NCBI RefSeq assembly: GCF_002835735.1
Contig: NZ_PISD01000020.1
Location: forward strand, 25,031-89,030
From: Cytobacillus horneckiae
Lineage (GTDB): Bacteria; Bacillota; Bacilli; Bacillales; Cytobacillaceae
DNA: 64,000 nt
Reading direction: 5' to 3'
Made by a program: the position numbers and the translations under genes. Numbering within the stretch: the first letter of the stretch is position 1; the number at the start of each line of letters is the position of its first letter. Positions 26,475 through 35,409 of the stretch are shown here, in pieces. Under the pieces are notes generated by a model. The model ran no database searches. It worked only from the letters and a program-made list of their open reading frames with translations, and was not told the DNA's origin.

Positions 26475-26900
26475 CCTTAATACCCCCAATAATTTTAGGC
26501 AAAATAACCTTTCAAACGTTATTATTTTATACGAAAAATTTTAAAGTATAAAGAAGATTTTTTCGAATGCTCTCTATAGAAGTCGAATTTTGTCGCTTTG
26601 AAATAGAAAGGTAATATTGGAGAATCGGTCAGAAGAAGTCGAGAAAACCCTTGATAATATTGATGATTCTTTTTATTGGTAATAAAAAGAAAACGCTTCC
26701 AATTTGGAGGAATCATCCATTCATCTTTACAAAAAATTAATAATTCTTATAGAATAATTTACAAAAATCCTGAATGTAATTAAAAGTGATAAAAATGTTG
26801 ATTTCGCTTGATTTTTCTGATAATATATATTCCTTCTCACTTTCGTTCCGTCATATGTAACTCTCCATTGCGGCTGAAAAAAATGATTGGAGTGAATCAT
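26475..26900. other. Divergent intergenic region between the pit operon and helD
   Basis: 426 bases, A/T-rich. No gene is supportable; a minus-strand 64-codon frame (26522-26716) lacks a ribosome-binding site and has no recognisable features. A weak catabolite-response-like sequence AGAAAACGCTTCCA lies at about 26688-26701 but departs from the consensus at two positions. Promoters for both neighbours must be here but none is convincing. Confidence 0.4.
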
Positions 26901-27860
26901 ATGTCATCAAATATTCAGCACCCCGACTTTCAGAAAGAATTTCAACGATTAGAATTTACAAAAAGATATATGGAGGCCGTAATAAAAACGGCTGAATCAA
27001 GTAAAGACCAGTTTCAAGAAAATATGAGGGAATCCTTTAAAGATGCCGATTGGCTAGAATCCAGTCTTGGCTATTCATCTTTATTAACGGATGCGCGCTT
27101 TTTTGCCATGTCTAAAGATGAATTAGAAAGCTTAAAGAAAGCAAGAAACAAACCTTATTTTGCCCGCATCGACTTCTCTAGAGAAGATCAGGAAACTGGA
27201 GAGATTATTTATATTGGCAAAACGTCGTTATACTCAAGGGAAAATCAAGAACAAATTATCGTTGATTGGCGTTCTCCTATTTCGAACCTTTATTATGAAG
27301 GCAGAATTGGGAAGGTTCAATATGATTCATATGAGGAAAGCTTCAAAGGCGAACTCACACTTAAACGGCAATTTATGATTGAAGAGGGTAAAATTGAAGA
27401 AATCAGGGATATTGATTTAACTACGAATGATCAGCTTCTTCAAGAATCACTTGCCGGCAGTTCAAGTAATCGATTAACTGAAATTGTTTCTACCATTCAG
27501 GAGGAGCAAAATAAAATAATCCGTGCTGATTTACATAAGCCTATCATTGTCCAGGGCGGGGCGGGCAGCGGAAAAACAACGATTGCACTCCATAGAATCA
27601 GTTACTTTATTTTCCAGTATAAGGAGAATTTCGCTCCAGAGCAGTTAATGATTTTAGCTCCAAGTAAATTATTTATAGATTATATTTCAGAGGCTTTACC
27701 TGAATTAGGGGTGGAAAGAGTTAGGCAAACAACCTTTGAAGAATTTGTTCAAGTCTGCATTGAAAAGAAAATTCGTCTAAAAGAAGACGATCATTTGATT
27801 CAAATTCTTGAAAAAGGGGAAAAGCAAGAAACGAAGGATGCTGTAAGGGTATCCAAATGA
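26901..27860 (+). CDS. helD: HelD-type UvrD-like helicase, N-terminal part (frameshifted)
   Basis: First half (319 residues) of a HelD/UvrD-like ATPase that in Bacillus binds RNA polymerase and helps recycle it. The N-terminal coiled-coil region, the YFARIDFSRED and VDWRSPISNLYYEG segments and Walker A VQGGAGSGKTTIALHRISYF (about residues 217-236) are intact. Reading stops at TGA 27858-27860. The remainder of the protein continues in the -1 frame in the next entry, overlapping by ATGA. Together the two parts give about 758 residues, the expected length of HelD (about 774 in B. subtilis), with no residues missing at the junction. The start is the ATG at 26901 after TTGGAGTGA. Confidence 0.82.
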   Translation: MSSNIQHPDFQKEFQRLEFTKRYMEAVIKTAESSKDQFQENMRESFKDADWLESSLGYSSLLTDARFFAMSKDELESLKKARNKPYFARIDFSREDQETGEIIYIGKTSLYSRENQEQIIVDWRSPISNLYYEGRIGKVQYDSYEESFKGELTLKRQFMIEEGKIEEIRDIDLTTNDQLLQESLAGSSSNRLTEIVSTIQEEQNKIIRADLHKPIIVQGGAGSGKTTIALHRISYFIFQYKENFAPEQLMILAPSKLFIDYISEALPELGVERVRQTTFEEFVQVCIEKKIRLKEDDHLIQILEKGEKQETKDAVRVSK

Positions 27861-29176
27861 AGGGATCAAAAGTTTTTCATGTGATTATGAATAATTATAT
27901 AAAGGAAATCTATCAAACCTTTTATCCGGCAGCTGACTTCTTTGTTGATAAATATCGCATTTATAAAAAGGAGCGCTTTATAAAATTATTACAGGATGAT
28001 TTTCATTATCTACCATTGTATAGAAGAATTGAAAAGCTAAAGTCGATATTACAGAGTGATGTAAAAAGAAAAAAGAAAGAAATGCTTAAAAGAATAGAAA
28101 CGTTTTATGATGAAAAAATCGAAAGGGCATTATATAGTGCTAAGGACCCTGTGAAAAGAAGAGCGTATGTCTCGGCTGCGCTTGATAAAAAAAGTGAACG
28201 TCTGGATAGTATGAAATCAGCTATAAGAACAGCGGTAACCTCCTATATGAAGCAATTTCCGAAAAAAACAGTGTTTCAATATTATCAGGAATTATTTGAA
28301 GAACCTGAAAGGCTGGTTGAGCTATCGCAAAAAGAATTATCTTCTGAAGATGCCGAGCTTTTATGTCAGTATAACAAACAGCTATTTTCTAAAAAAATAT
28401 ATGAACGGGAAGATTTGTCGTTGCTCTTGTATTTGCAAGTGAATTTGTTCGGCATTGACAAAGATTTTAAAGCGAAGAATATTGTGATTGATGAGGCGCA
28501 AGATTATACTTTTATGGAGCTGCTTTCTTTAAAAAAGGCTGTAGATACCGATATGTTTACATTGGTTGGCGACCTTGCTCAAGGTATTCATTCCTATAGA
28601 GGGCTAACAAGCTGGAAGGATGTGCAAGCAGACATTTTTCCAAGAGCGACTTATGCTGAATTAAAGAAAAGCTATCGGACAACAGTGGAAATAATGGAAA
28701 AGGCCAATGAGCTATTAAAAATGCTACCATATCATTTTCCGGAAGTAGAACCTATAGTTCGCCATGGGAGTCCTCCAGAGTTTATTGAACAGGTTGATGC
28801 TGAACAATATACGAGCCGCCTTGAGAATTTAATCGAAGGGTTAACATCTGTAAAGTTAAAGACATTTGCTTTAATCGGCAAGACGATGAAGGACTGTCAA
28901 ACGCTCTATAAAAGATTTAATAAGCAGAGCTCCAAAAATGTACATTTATTAGGTGAAAATGAGAAAATACCAAAGGATGCCATAGTGATTGTACCGGCTT
29001 ACTTAGCTAAAGGGCTGGAATTTGATGTGGTCATTATTTTCTCTATCGATGAAATTTACTCCAGGCAGTCAAATCTTGATATTCAATTGCTTTATGTAGC
29101 AATGACCAGGCCGCTTCACCGCCTTTATTTTTACGGGAAAAACAAAGAGGATTTTCTAGTTCAAACCAACAAATAA
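27857..29176 (+). CDS. helD: HelD-type UvrD-like helicase, C-terminal part (frameshifted)
   Basis: Second half (439 residues) of the same ATPase. Walker B is VIDEAQDYTFMELLSL, followed by LVGDLAQGIHSYRG, the motif KSYRTT and the C-terminal motifs VPAYLAKGLEFDVVIIF and LLYVAMTRPLHRLYFYG. It begins with ATG inside the stop of the first part (ATGA), so translation could be coupled, but the only nearby purine-rich stretch is weak. The simplest reading is a single-base indel near 27850-27860, either real or a sequencing error. Whether a split HelD can work is unknown. Confidence 0.8.
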   Translation: MKGSKVFHVIMNNYIKEIYQTFYPAADFFVDKYRIYKKERFIKLLQDDFHYLPLYRRIEKLKSILQSDVKRKKKEMLKRIETFYDEKIERALYSAKDPVKRRAYVSAALDKKSERLDSMKSAIRTAVTSYMKQFPKKTVFQYYQELFEEPERLVELSQKELSSEDAELLCQYNKQLFSKKIYEREDLSLLLYLQVNLFGIDKDFKAKNIVIDEAQDYTFMELLSLKKAVDTDMFTLVGDLAQGIHSYRGLTSWKDVQADIFPRATYAELKKSYRTTVEIMEKANELLKMLPYHFPEVEPIVRHGSPPEFIEQVDAEQYTSRLENLIEGLTSVKLKTFALIGKTMKDCQTLYKRFNKQSSKNVHLLGENEKIPKDAIVIVPAYLAKGLEFDVVIIFSIDEIYSRQSNLDIQLLYVAMTRPLHRLYFYGKNKEDFLVQTNK

Positions 29177-29266
29177 GATATTTGCATTAGAAAAAAGGAA
29201 GGCGTTCACTGGAATGATATGGGGGACGCCAGCTTTTCTAATGAAAGGAAAGGGGAAAACGAAAAC

Positions 29267-30088
29267 ATGAATCATATTACTTCTACGGTTACATTAAATA
29301 ATGGCATATCTATGCCTCAATTTGGATTAGGCGTATACAAGGTTGAAGAAGGCAAACAAGTAGAAGAAACAGTATTGAGTGCGATTGATCTCGGCTACCG
29401 ATTAATCGATACGGCTGCCTTTTACGGAAACGAGGAAGGCGTTGGCAGAGCGCTTAAAAGAAGCAAAATAAAAAGAGAAGAGTTGTTTATCACAACTAAG
29501 GTATGGAATGATGATCAAGGCTATGATGAAACAATAGCTGCATTTGAGAAAAGTTTGGTAAAACTGGATTTAGAATATATTGATTTATATTTAATTCACT
29601 GGCCGATTTCAGGAAAGTATCGTGATACATGGAGAGCGCTGGAGAAATTGTACAAAGAAGGTAGGGTGAAAGCGATTGGAGTATGCAACTTTCATCCTCA
29701 TCATTTAGATAATTTGTTAGCCTCTGCAGAGATTGTTCCTGCGGTGAACCAAGTAGAGCTTCACCCCCGATTATCCCAAGAAGAATTGCGGGATTATTGC
29801 AATGAAAAAAAAATTAAAGTCGAAGCGTGGGCTCCTATTGCGAGAGGAAAGTTATCTGATGAGCCAACGCTTAATTATATTGCAAATAAACATGGAAAGA
29901 CCCATGCACAGATTATACTTAGGTGGCATCTGCAAAATGACGTAATTATTATTCCAAAAACAACGAATTTAGACCGGCTAAAAGAAAACAGCGATATTTT
30001 TGATTTTGAATTAAGTCTGGATGAAATGCAGCAAATAGATACATTAAACTTAGATGCGCGTTATGGGAAAAATCCAGATGATATGTAG
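29267..30088 (+). CDS. Aldo/keto reductase (YtbE/YvgN-like)
   Basis: NADPH-dependent reductase of aldehydes, (beta/alpha)8 barrel, about 273 residues. The catalytic tetrad is visible: Asp in RLIDTAAFYGNE with Tyr four residues on, Lys in ITTKVWND and His in LIHWP. NADP-binding IIIPKTTNLDRLKEN lies near the end. The ATG at 29267 follows AAGGAAAGGGG. It belongs to the AKR5-type group; methylglyoxal and other aldehydes are typical substrates of Bacillus homologues, but the true substrate is not determined. Confidence 0.88.
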   Translation: MNHITSTVTLNNGISMPQFGLGVYKVEEGKQVEETVLSAIDLGYRLIDTAAFYGNEEGVGRALKRSKIKREELFITTKVWNDDQGYDETIAAFEKSLVKLDLEYIDLYLIHWPISGKYRDTWRALEKLYKEGRVKAIGVCNFHPHHLDNLLASAEIVPAVNQVELHPRLSQEELRDYCNEKKIKVEAWAPIARGKLSDEPTLNYIANKHGKTHAQIILRWHLQNDVIIIPKTTNLDRLKENSDIFDFELSLDEMQQIDTLNLDARYGKNPDDM

Positions 30089-30244
30089 TGCGAGAAAAAA
30101 ATTCCCTGTTATGGAAACAATTAATAAAGATCTTATCTTCTAACCTTGTATGAAAAATCCGCCTGCATCATATGATATGAGTAAAGTTGTTTATATGTAG
30201 GAAGGGGGAAGACCCTTTTCACATCTCATATTAGGAGTGATAAC

Positions 30245-30505
30245 ATGTTTAGCTTTTTATGGGCATTAATTATAGGTGGAATAATTGGATGGGTTGCAGG
30301 TTTAATCACAGGAAGAGATGTACCTGGCGGAATAATTGGTAATATCATTGCAGGTTTTGTAGGTGCCTGGCTTGGGACGCTAATCCTTGGAGATTGGGGA
30401 CCAGTCGTTGCCAATTTTGCAATTATCCCTGCTATTATTGGGGCAATTGTACTTGTATTAATTGTAAGCTTCATTCTCAGATCAATGAGAAAATCCACCG
30501 ATTAA
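30245..30505 (+). CDS. GlsB/YeaQ/YmgE-family small membrane protein
   Basis: Protein of 86 residues with three membrane segments. Family hallmarks are ALIIGGIIGWVAGLITGRD followed by GGIIGNIIAGFVGAWLG and a C-terminal helix with a basic tail. Called transglycosylase-associated in databases, its function is not known; members are often stress-induced. Ribosome-binding site TTAGGAGTG is in front. Confidence 0.88.
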   Translation: MFSFLWALIIGGIIGWVAGLITGRDVPGGIIGNIIAGFVGAWLGTLILGDWGPVVANFAIIPAIIGAIVLVLIVSFILRSMRKSTD

Positions 30506-30517
30506 TTGTAAACCGAT

Positions 30518-30553
30518 GGAAAAGCTGCCGAATTTCTCTCGGCAGCTTTTTTA
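30518..30553. terminator. Bidirectional terminator after the GlsB-like gene
   Basis: GAAAAGCTGCCGA and TCGGCAGCTTTTTT pair around an ATTTCTC loop; it also suits the convergent pseudouridine synthase gene. Confidence 0.88.
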
Positions 30554-30581
30554 CTTTGGTAGTTATCAATAGCTAGAGCCG

Positions 30582-31496
30582 CTATTTTACCGCTGATTGG
30601 AAATAAGGTAGAAGTTCACTTGGCGGAGGGCAGATGACCTTTATCATTTCTTTCGTAAATGGATGCGGCCATTCAAGCTTTGCAGCATGCAGTGCTTGTC
30701 TGTTAAATAGCGGCTTCCCGCCATATAACTCGTCTCCAGCCAGCGGATGGCCAATATAGCTTAAATGGACACGTATTTGATGCGTACGGCCGGTATCGAG
30801 CTGACATTTAATTAAAGTAAGCTTTTCTTTAGGAAATTTTTCAATCACCTCAAAATTTGTTTTAGCACTCTGACCAGAAGAAGACACGCGACGCCTTGTT
30901 GCGTGATGACGATCTCGACCGATTGGCTGTTCAATAACACCCTTGTTAATGTTTACAATTCCATGGACTAATGCATAATATGTTCTTTTAATTACTCTTT
31001 CTTCAAGTAGCTTATCAAGAATGGCCCCAGCCAGCGGGTGCTTTGCAAACAGAATCGCACCGGAAGTATTTTTGTCCAAGCGATGGATATGTTTTATATT
31101 TCTTAATTCTCCGATTGCTTGCATATGAAATGTGGCGGCATTAGCTAATGTATCATTTTGATCATTTGAATTTGGGTGAGTGTCCATATTTGCAGGCTTA
31201 TTAAACACAGCGAGGTGATCATCTTCGTATAGAACTTCAAGCTCGTAATAAAAAGGGGCTAAATGAATCTTTTCTTCTTTAAATAGTCGTATTTGCAGTT
31301 TATCTCCTCTTTTTATAGGGAGATGCCAGGCAATCTTTTCTCCATTTAGCTTTACGTCATTTTCCATTCTCATTTGATGAATCAATTTCTTTGGTGCATG
31401 CCAATAATCCTTAAAAAGCTCCTGCGGATTATACATTTCCCATTCGGCAGGGATAATGATTTCATACCAATCACCAGTACGTTTTGTTGTTACCAT
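30582..31496 (-). CDS. RluA-family RNA pseudouridine synthase (YhcT-like)
   Basis: Converts specific uridines in rRNA or tRNA to pseudouridine; 304 residues. The catalytic aspartate is in HIHRLDKNTSGAILFAKH, with IEQPIGRDRHHATRRRV and TGRTHQIRVHLSYIGHPLAGD downstream, all typical of RluA-type enzymes. The first ~90 residues would carry the S4-like region (IAWHLPIKRGDKLQIRLF). B. subtilis YhcT is about the same length, and the neighbouring YhcU-like gene supports orthology. The target site is unknown. ATG with GGAAGGAAG upstream. Confidence 0.9.
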   Translation of the reverse strand: MVTTKRTGDWYEIIIPAEWEMYNPQELFKDYWHAPKKLIHQMRMENDVKLNGEKIAWHLPIKRGDKLQIRLFKEEKIHLAPFYYELEVLYEDDHLAVFNKPANMDTHPNSNDQNDTLANAATFHMQAIGELRNIKHIHRLDKNTSGAILFAKHPLAGAILDKLLEERVIKRTYYALVHGIVNINKGVIEQPIGRDRHHATRRRVSSSGQSAKTNFEVIEKFPKEKLTLIKCQLDTGRTHQIRVHLSYIGHPLAGDELYGGKPLFNRQALHAAKLEWPHPFTKEMIKVICPPPSELLPYFQSAVK

Positions 31497-31782
31497 AATT
31501 TACTTCCTTCCAGAATCACATATTCTCCTTTAGCAATTCATAAATATTATTTTAACGAAGCAGCGGCGATTTTTAAAGCTAGTTGTGAGTAAATTGGTGC
31601 TGTCAACGGTTTTGCATATGATGATATGACTTAAGTAAAAAAGGTAAGTGATGCTTTTCCTCAGGGAATCCTGCTGTTTTTCGCCTAAACTATGGCGATA
31701 ATTACCACGCAAGAAAGGCTGAAGATTATGCTATTCTTATGCTATTACAGATATTACAAGGTGAACAAAGGGTGGGTTTTTT

Positions 31783-32169
31783 GTGAAGGTAGTTTTCGCA
31801 TCAACTGCTGAACAAGAGCAGCAAATTGAAGAGCTAGTAGAAAAAATGTATTCTGATATTTTTCCGATTTATTTCGAGGAAGAGGAAATTAAAGAATTTG
31901 AAAGCATGGATATTTTAAAGCCATCCAAAGAGTATTTTGGAACTCTAAAAGAGGCGTATCAGGTAATAACCGGCTTGCAGACGATTCTTCATATTTTGGA
32001 GAATAATGCACTTAAAAATCAACATGAAACAATCTTTAATAAAAATGTAAAAATTTTAGAAGAATTCGGTGTTTCTTTTCCTTTTGCTTTTCATCATTTT
32101 TATGAAGAGAAATCATTGAGTAAAGTAGACAATAGCATCTATAAAGCAAATTGCGAATTTCTTCAATAA
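31783..32169 (+). CDS. YhcU-like protein (DUF5365)
   Basis: Cytoplasmic acidic protein of 128 residues. VFASTAEQEQQIEELVEKMY, YFGTLKEAYQVITGLQTIL and EEFGVSFPFAFHHFYE closely match what I recall of B. subtilis YhcU (131 residues), next to yhcT there as here. GTG start after AAAGGGTGGG. Function unknown. Confidence 0.82.
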   Translation: MKVVFASTAEQEQQIEELVEKMYSDIFPIYFEEEEIKEFESMDILKPSKEYFGTLKEAYQVITGLQTILHILENNALKNQHETIFNKNVKILEEFGVSFPFAFHHFYEEKSLSKVDNSIYKANCEFLQ

Positions 32170-32176
32170 ATAGAAA

Positions 32177-32216
32177 CGGCGAAGGGAAGATGAAAGGTTT
32201 CCTTCGCTTTTTTTGT
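32177..32216 (+). terminator. Terminator after the yhcU-like gene
   Basis: GCGAAGGGA and TTCCTTCGC pair around an AGATGAAAGG loop, followed by TTTTTTT. Confidence 0.82.
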
Positions 32217-32758
32217 GCATTCATTGTGGTATCTAAAAAGCAAAAGGGTAATTGAAAAATAAATACCCATTTTAAAATCTTTCTCATACATTAATGGGCA
32301 GTAAAACACCACTTCAAGGATTCCTAGAGAATACATAAATGAATTAGATTTCCTATCCTAATTGTGAAGTTGAAGCAATGTCTTGTAATTTTTTAAAGGT
32401 TCCAAAATATTTCTATATTGATCTCCTCCAACATCATCAATAATTTCTTTTGCAGCCGACAGGTTGGAAGTTGCTACATCCGTTGAAAGAATCTTATACA
32501 ATTCGTACATTTAGTACGTTTGCAAAACAATTAGTTTTGGTTAAATGAGCAAGATAATGAAATTATGGGGTTTGATATATATAGTTGATTTTCTTGATTT
32601 TTGTGGATTAGTAATACTTGATTAGCGGAATTGTCATTTTCTTATGGTACTATCGGGGCAGTTTTGTGGCAGGATAAATGGATAGTAGCATTGAATAAAA
32701 AGCTATAAACAAAACAGTGAAGAATAACTATAAAAGGAAAGGGCAAGGGGGCAATAAA
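32217..32758. other. Long intergenic stretch with little coding content
   Basis: About 540 bases. Apart from one 50-codon minus-strand frame (separate entry) nothing coding was recognised. It is A/T-rich, and together with the two small membrane-protein genes that follow it separates yhcU from dus and yhcX, which are closer in B. subtilis. Confidence 0.4.
32358..32510 (-). CDS. Possible 50-residue ORF or gene fragment
   Basis: Frame starting MYELYKILSTDVATSNLSAA and ending LEPLKNYKTLLQLHN. The composition is protein-like (heptad-like leucines, balanced charges), unlike random A/T-rich frames. An in-frame stop immediately precedes the ATG and no ribosome-binding site is visible. It may be a remnant of a larger gene. 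Not recognised. Confidence 0.25.
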   Translation of the reverse strand: MYELYKILSTDVATSNLSAAKEIIDDVGGDQYRNILEPLKNYKTLLQLHN

Positions 32759-33007
32759 ATGAAGAAATATATTTTTTATTTAGCTAGTTTTATGATACTG
32801 TATTTCATATTTCAACTGGGATCTGGCTTATTATTAACAATGTTTTATACTCCGGATTTGACAGCGGCTTATTATCCGTCAACAAACAATATACAAGAAG
32901 TAAATTTCGGTAATGTATTACCTTTACAATTCGTGTTTATTTTAATCATTGCGTCGAGATCATTTATATTAACAGAAAGAGTATTTAAACTTAAAAGTAG
33001 AGTTTAA
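32759..33007 (+). CDS. Small membrane protein, hypothetical
   Basis: 82 residues from the ATG at 32759, with CAAGGGGGC 7-8 bases upstream. An N-terminal helix (IFYLASFMILYFIFQLGSGL), an external loop TPDLTAAYYPSTNN and a second helix LPLQFVFILIIASRSFIL are seen, followed by a basic tail. Two-helix hairpin topology. Not recognised; possibly specific to this lineage. Confidence 0.6.
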   Translation: MKKYIFYLASFMILYFIFQLGSGLLLTMFYTPDLTAAYYPSTNNIQEVNFGNVLPLQFVFILIIASRSFILTERVFKLKSRV

Positions 33008-33126
33008 AGCTGTAAAATTGAACAAATAGTTTCCTAATCCTAGCGTAGTTTGTGCACTTTAAGTACTTTTCTTATGTCACAAACGGGGCAGGTGAGGAAA
33101 CTAATTCACAAAAAGGGGGAAAAAAA

Positions 33127-33351
33127 GTGAATTTATTACTTTGCATAACAGTTGGTTTCATCATAATCGGATTTGTTATTCTCGTTTCTATGAAAAAAAG
33201 TATGGAAAGCAAGCTCACTTTTATAAAAAGAAATATTGAAACTGAGAAAAGTTTAACTACACCGATCGTTTGGTGGATAGTGGGAACTACAGTTTGGGGA
33301 ATAGTGAGTATCCTCCTTATTGTATGGTGGTTTTCTCTACATATGAAATAG
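33127..33351 (+). CDS. Small membrane protein, hypothetical
   Basis: 74 residues from a GTG with AAAAAGGGGGA in front. Helix 1 is LLLCITVGFIIIGFVILV, then a basic loop KKSMESKLTFIKRNIETEK, then a tryptophan-rich helix 2 (IVWWIVGTTVWGIVSILLIV). Unrelated in sequence to the preceding small membrane protein. Not recognised. Confidence 0.55.
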   Translation: MNLLLCITVGFIIIGFVILVSMKKSMESKLTFIKRNIETEKSLTTPIVWWIVGTTVWGIVSILLIVWWFSLHMK

Positions 33352-33508
33352 TAATAGTAAAGATTATAATGTTCCAAATAAACTATCGTTTGATTAACAG
33401 TGCATAAGCATGCTATAAGTGTTAAAGGAGCAGGGATATTTTTGCTATTTAATTTTGGGATAAAGGTTTGGCCTGGTATCCTTCTAATGAGAGGATTTGA
33501 ATTCAAAT

Positions 33509-34492
33509 ATGATAGATAATTTTTGGCGTGATTTACCACGACCTTTTTTTGTACTGGCACCAATGGAAGATGTGACGGATGTTGTTTTTCGCCATGTAGT
33601 GAGTGAAGCGGCCAGACCTGATGTGTTTTTTACAGAGTTTACAAATACGGAGAGTTATTGTCACCCAGAGGGGAACCATAGTGTGCGTGGGCGTTTGACT
33701 TTTACAGAGGATGAACAACCGATTGTTGCCCATATATGGGGGGATAAGCCTGAATACTTTCGACAAATGAGTATTGGTATGGCGAAACAAGGCTTTAAGG
33801 GTGTGGATATCAATATGGGCTGTCCTGTACCTAATGTGGCAGGGAATGGCAAAGGAAGCGGACTTATCTGTCGACCCGAAGTTGCAGCAGATTTAATACA
33901 AGCAGCAAAAGCAGGAGGATTACCTGTAAGTGTGAAGACAAGGCTTGGTTACACTGATGTAGACGAATGGCACGACTGGCTAAGGCACATATTGAAACAA
34001 GATATTGCTAATCTTTCTATTCATCTGCGTACAAGAGAGGAAATGAGCAAAGTAGATGCCCATTGGGAACTAATTCCGGAAATTAAGAAGCTTCGTGACC
34101 AGGTGGCGCCAGATACACTTTTGACGATTAACGGGGATATCCCTGACCGTCAAACCGGCTTGAAACTTGCTCAACAATATGGTGTGGATGGGATTATGAT
34201 TGGGCGTGGTATTTTCAAAAATCCATTTGCCTTTGAAAAGGAGCCGAAAGATCATAGTAGTAAGGAATTGCTTGATCTCTTAAGGTTGCATCTGGATCTC
34301 CATGATAAATATTCAAAGCTAGAACCGCGTCCGTTCAAGCCTCTTCCTCGCTTTTTTAAGATTTATGTCCGTGGCTTTAAAGGGGCAAGTGAATTAAGAA
34401 ATCAATTGATGAGCACAAAGTCAACAAATGAAGTGCGTGCATTGCTCGATAACTTTGATAGCATAAATTTTGATGGGATGGAGGAACAGTAG
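33509..34492 (+). CDS. tRNA-dihydrouridine synthase (Dus family)
   Basis: FMN enzyme reducing uridines in tRNA D-loops; about 327 residues. The N-terminal [16 protein letters not shown] and the catalytic-cysteine segment [20 protein letters not shown] are diagnostic. SVKTRLGY follows, with the FMN-binding end TINGDIPD and [15 protein letters not shown]. The start is uncertain: TTG 33497 is only 1-2 bases after GAGAGGA, while ATG 33509 is 13 bases away; I chose the ATG. It is probably an extra Dus copy in addition to the housekeeping dusB; which uridine it modifies is unknown. Confidence 0.87.
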   Translation: MIDNFWRDLPRPFFVLAPMEDVTDVVFRHVVSEAARPDVFFTEFTNTESYCHPEGNHSVRGRLTFTEDEQPIVAHIWGDKPEYFRQMSIGMAKQGFKGVDINMGCPVPNVAGNGKGSGLICRPEVAADLIQAAKAGGLPVSVKTRLGYTDVDEWHDWLRHILKQDIANLSIHLRTREEMSKVDAHWELIPEIKKLRDQVAPDTLLTINGDIPDRQTGLKLAQQYGVDGIMIGRGIFKNPFAFEKEPKDHSSKELLDLLRLHLDLHDKYSKLEPRPFKPLPRFFKIYVRGFKGASELRNQLMSTKSTNEVRALLDNFDSINFDGMEEQ

Positions 34493-34748
34493 GAGTATCC
34501 CCAATCAAGGTAAAAACGGAGTAAATCATCTATGCAGCATGTATCGTAAGCTAAACATTGACGTGGAATCCTTGGTAAAATACACATTGCAGATGTGAAG
34601 ACTTACCTAAACTGTTTTTTTTACAGAGTTTAGCTGAGCTACACCTTAATAATGTCCATTTGATGCTTGACTAGGATCAAGCATAAAGCGGTGCATGACA
34701 AGCTTTTAAAAAGAAATGAAAATTGATAGTGGAATTAAATGTAATCAG

Positions 34749-34788
34749 CATATCAGACGCTAAAAATAAAGTGTCTGATATGTTTTTT
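34749..34788 (+). terminator. Terminator-like hairpin downstream of dus
   Basis: CATATCAGACGC and GTGTCTGATATG pair around TAAAAATAAA, followed by TTTTTTAT. It is 256 bases after dus, so it may end a longer transcript. Confidence 0.7.
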
Positions 34789-34861
34789 ATTTATGGGGGA
34801 TTTTACTTAATTATAGATTTTTGATCGTAAATTAATTTAACTGAATAGAACTTAACCACCT

Positions 34862-34894
34862 AAAAAGAGCCTTGCTATATGAAGCAAGGCTCTT
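34862..34894 (-). terminator. Terminator of the thioredoxin/bdbC operon
   Basis: AAGAGCCTTGC and GCAAGGCTCTT form a perfect stem; on the minus strand it is followed by TTTTTAGG. It lies 45 bases beyond the thioredoxin-like stop codon. Confidence 0.82.
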
Positions 34895-34938
34895 ATATTT
34901 TCATATCAAATTCACGTTACAGCGGTAGAAGTTTCATT

Positions 34939-35409
34939 TTATTTAGAATGCTCATTAAACCAATCTTCGAAAACCGCTTTATTTTGATAGCCTGTGATTC
35001 TTGCCACTTCTTTGCCATCTTTATATTGCACAATTGTAGGCGTTTGAGTTATGCCATAGTCATCCCAGCCTTCTTCAAATTCAAGAAGATTATACTGCAA
35101 TAAGTCAACACCCATATCTTCTGATAAAGGTGAAACAACAGGAGTGGTTTTTTTACAATGAGGGCAAGTTGGGCTAAAGAAATACACAGTTGCGTCGCCA
35201 TCATCGGATAACTCATCATTAAGGTCAGCTGGAAGGACAATATTACTGTAATTTGGATCATCGAGCTGTTTTACTGTTTCAGGGTGAAGCTTGCTTTTCC
35301 CATATGGATTATTACCAGATACTTTTTCTTCGTTCTGCATTTTAGTTAGAATGCCTACCCCGGCAAATAATAAAACAATAATAGCTAAAAAGATGATGAC
35401 TTTTTTCAA
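34939..35409 (-). CDS. Membrane-anchored thioredoxin-like protein
   Basis: Thiol-disulfide oxidoreductase of 156 residues, anchored outside the membrane by an N-terminal helix (VIIFLAIIVLLFAGVGIL). The active site is FFSPTCPHCKKTTP (CPHC), and the cis-proline segment is TQTPTIVQYKDG. It begins with TTG in a TTGA overlap with the bdbC stop. It probably acts as the oxidant partner (DsbA-like) of the membrane protein upstream, analogous to BdbC-BdbD pairs, though shorter than BdbD. Confidence 0.85.
   Translation of the reverse strand: MKKVIIFLAIIVLLFAGVGILTKMQNEEKVSGNNPYGKSKLHPETVKQLDDPNYSNIVLPADLNDELSDDGDATVYFFSPTCPHCKKTTPVVSPLSEDMGVDLLQYNLLEFEEGWDDYGITQTPTIVQYKDGKEVARITGYQNKAVFEDWFNEHSK

Larger units (their letters stand above)
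34493..34938. other. Intergenic stretch between dus and the thiol-redox pair
   Basis: About 450 bases without a gene. It holds two hairpin terminators (separate entries). Near 34680-34700, AAGCATAAAGC resembles a core block of the 2571/6423 repeat, but the rest does not align well. Confidence 0.4.

Noticed and set aside
26688..26701. Catabolite-response element AGAAAACGCTTCCA near helD
   Set aside because: Two departures from the consensus and no link to a carbon-use gene.
33072..33563. Minus-strand 163-codon frame across the small membrane-protein gene and the dus start
   Set aside because: It overlaps two better-supported genes, lacks a ribosome-binding site and has no recognisable content.
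34660..34712. Third copy of the 2571/6423 repeat
   Set aside because: Only the AAGCATAAAGC core and a loose context match; not enough to call a copy by eye.
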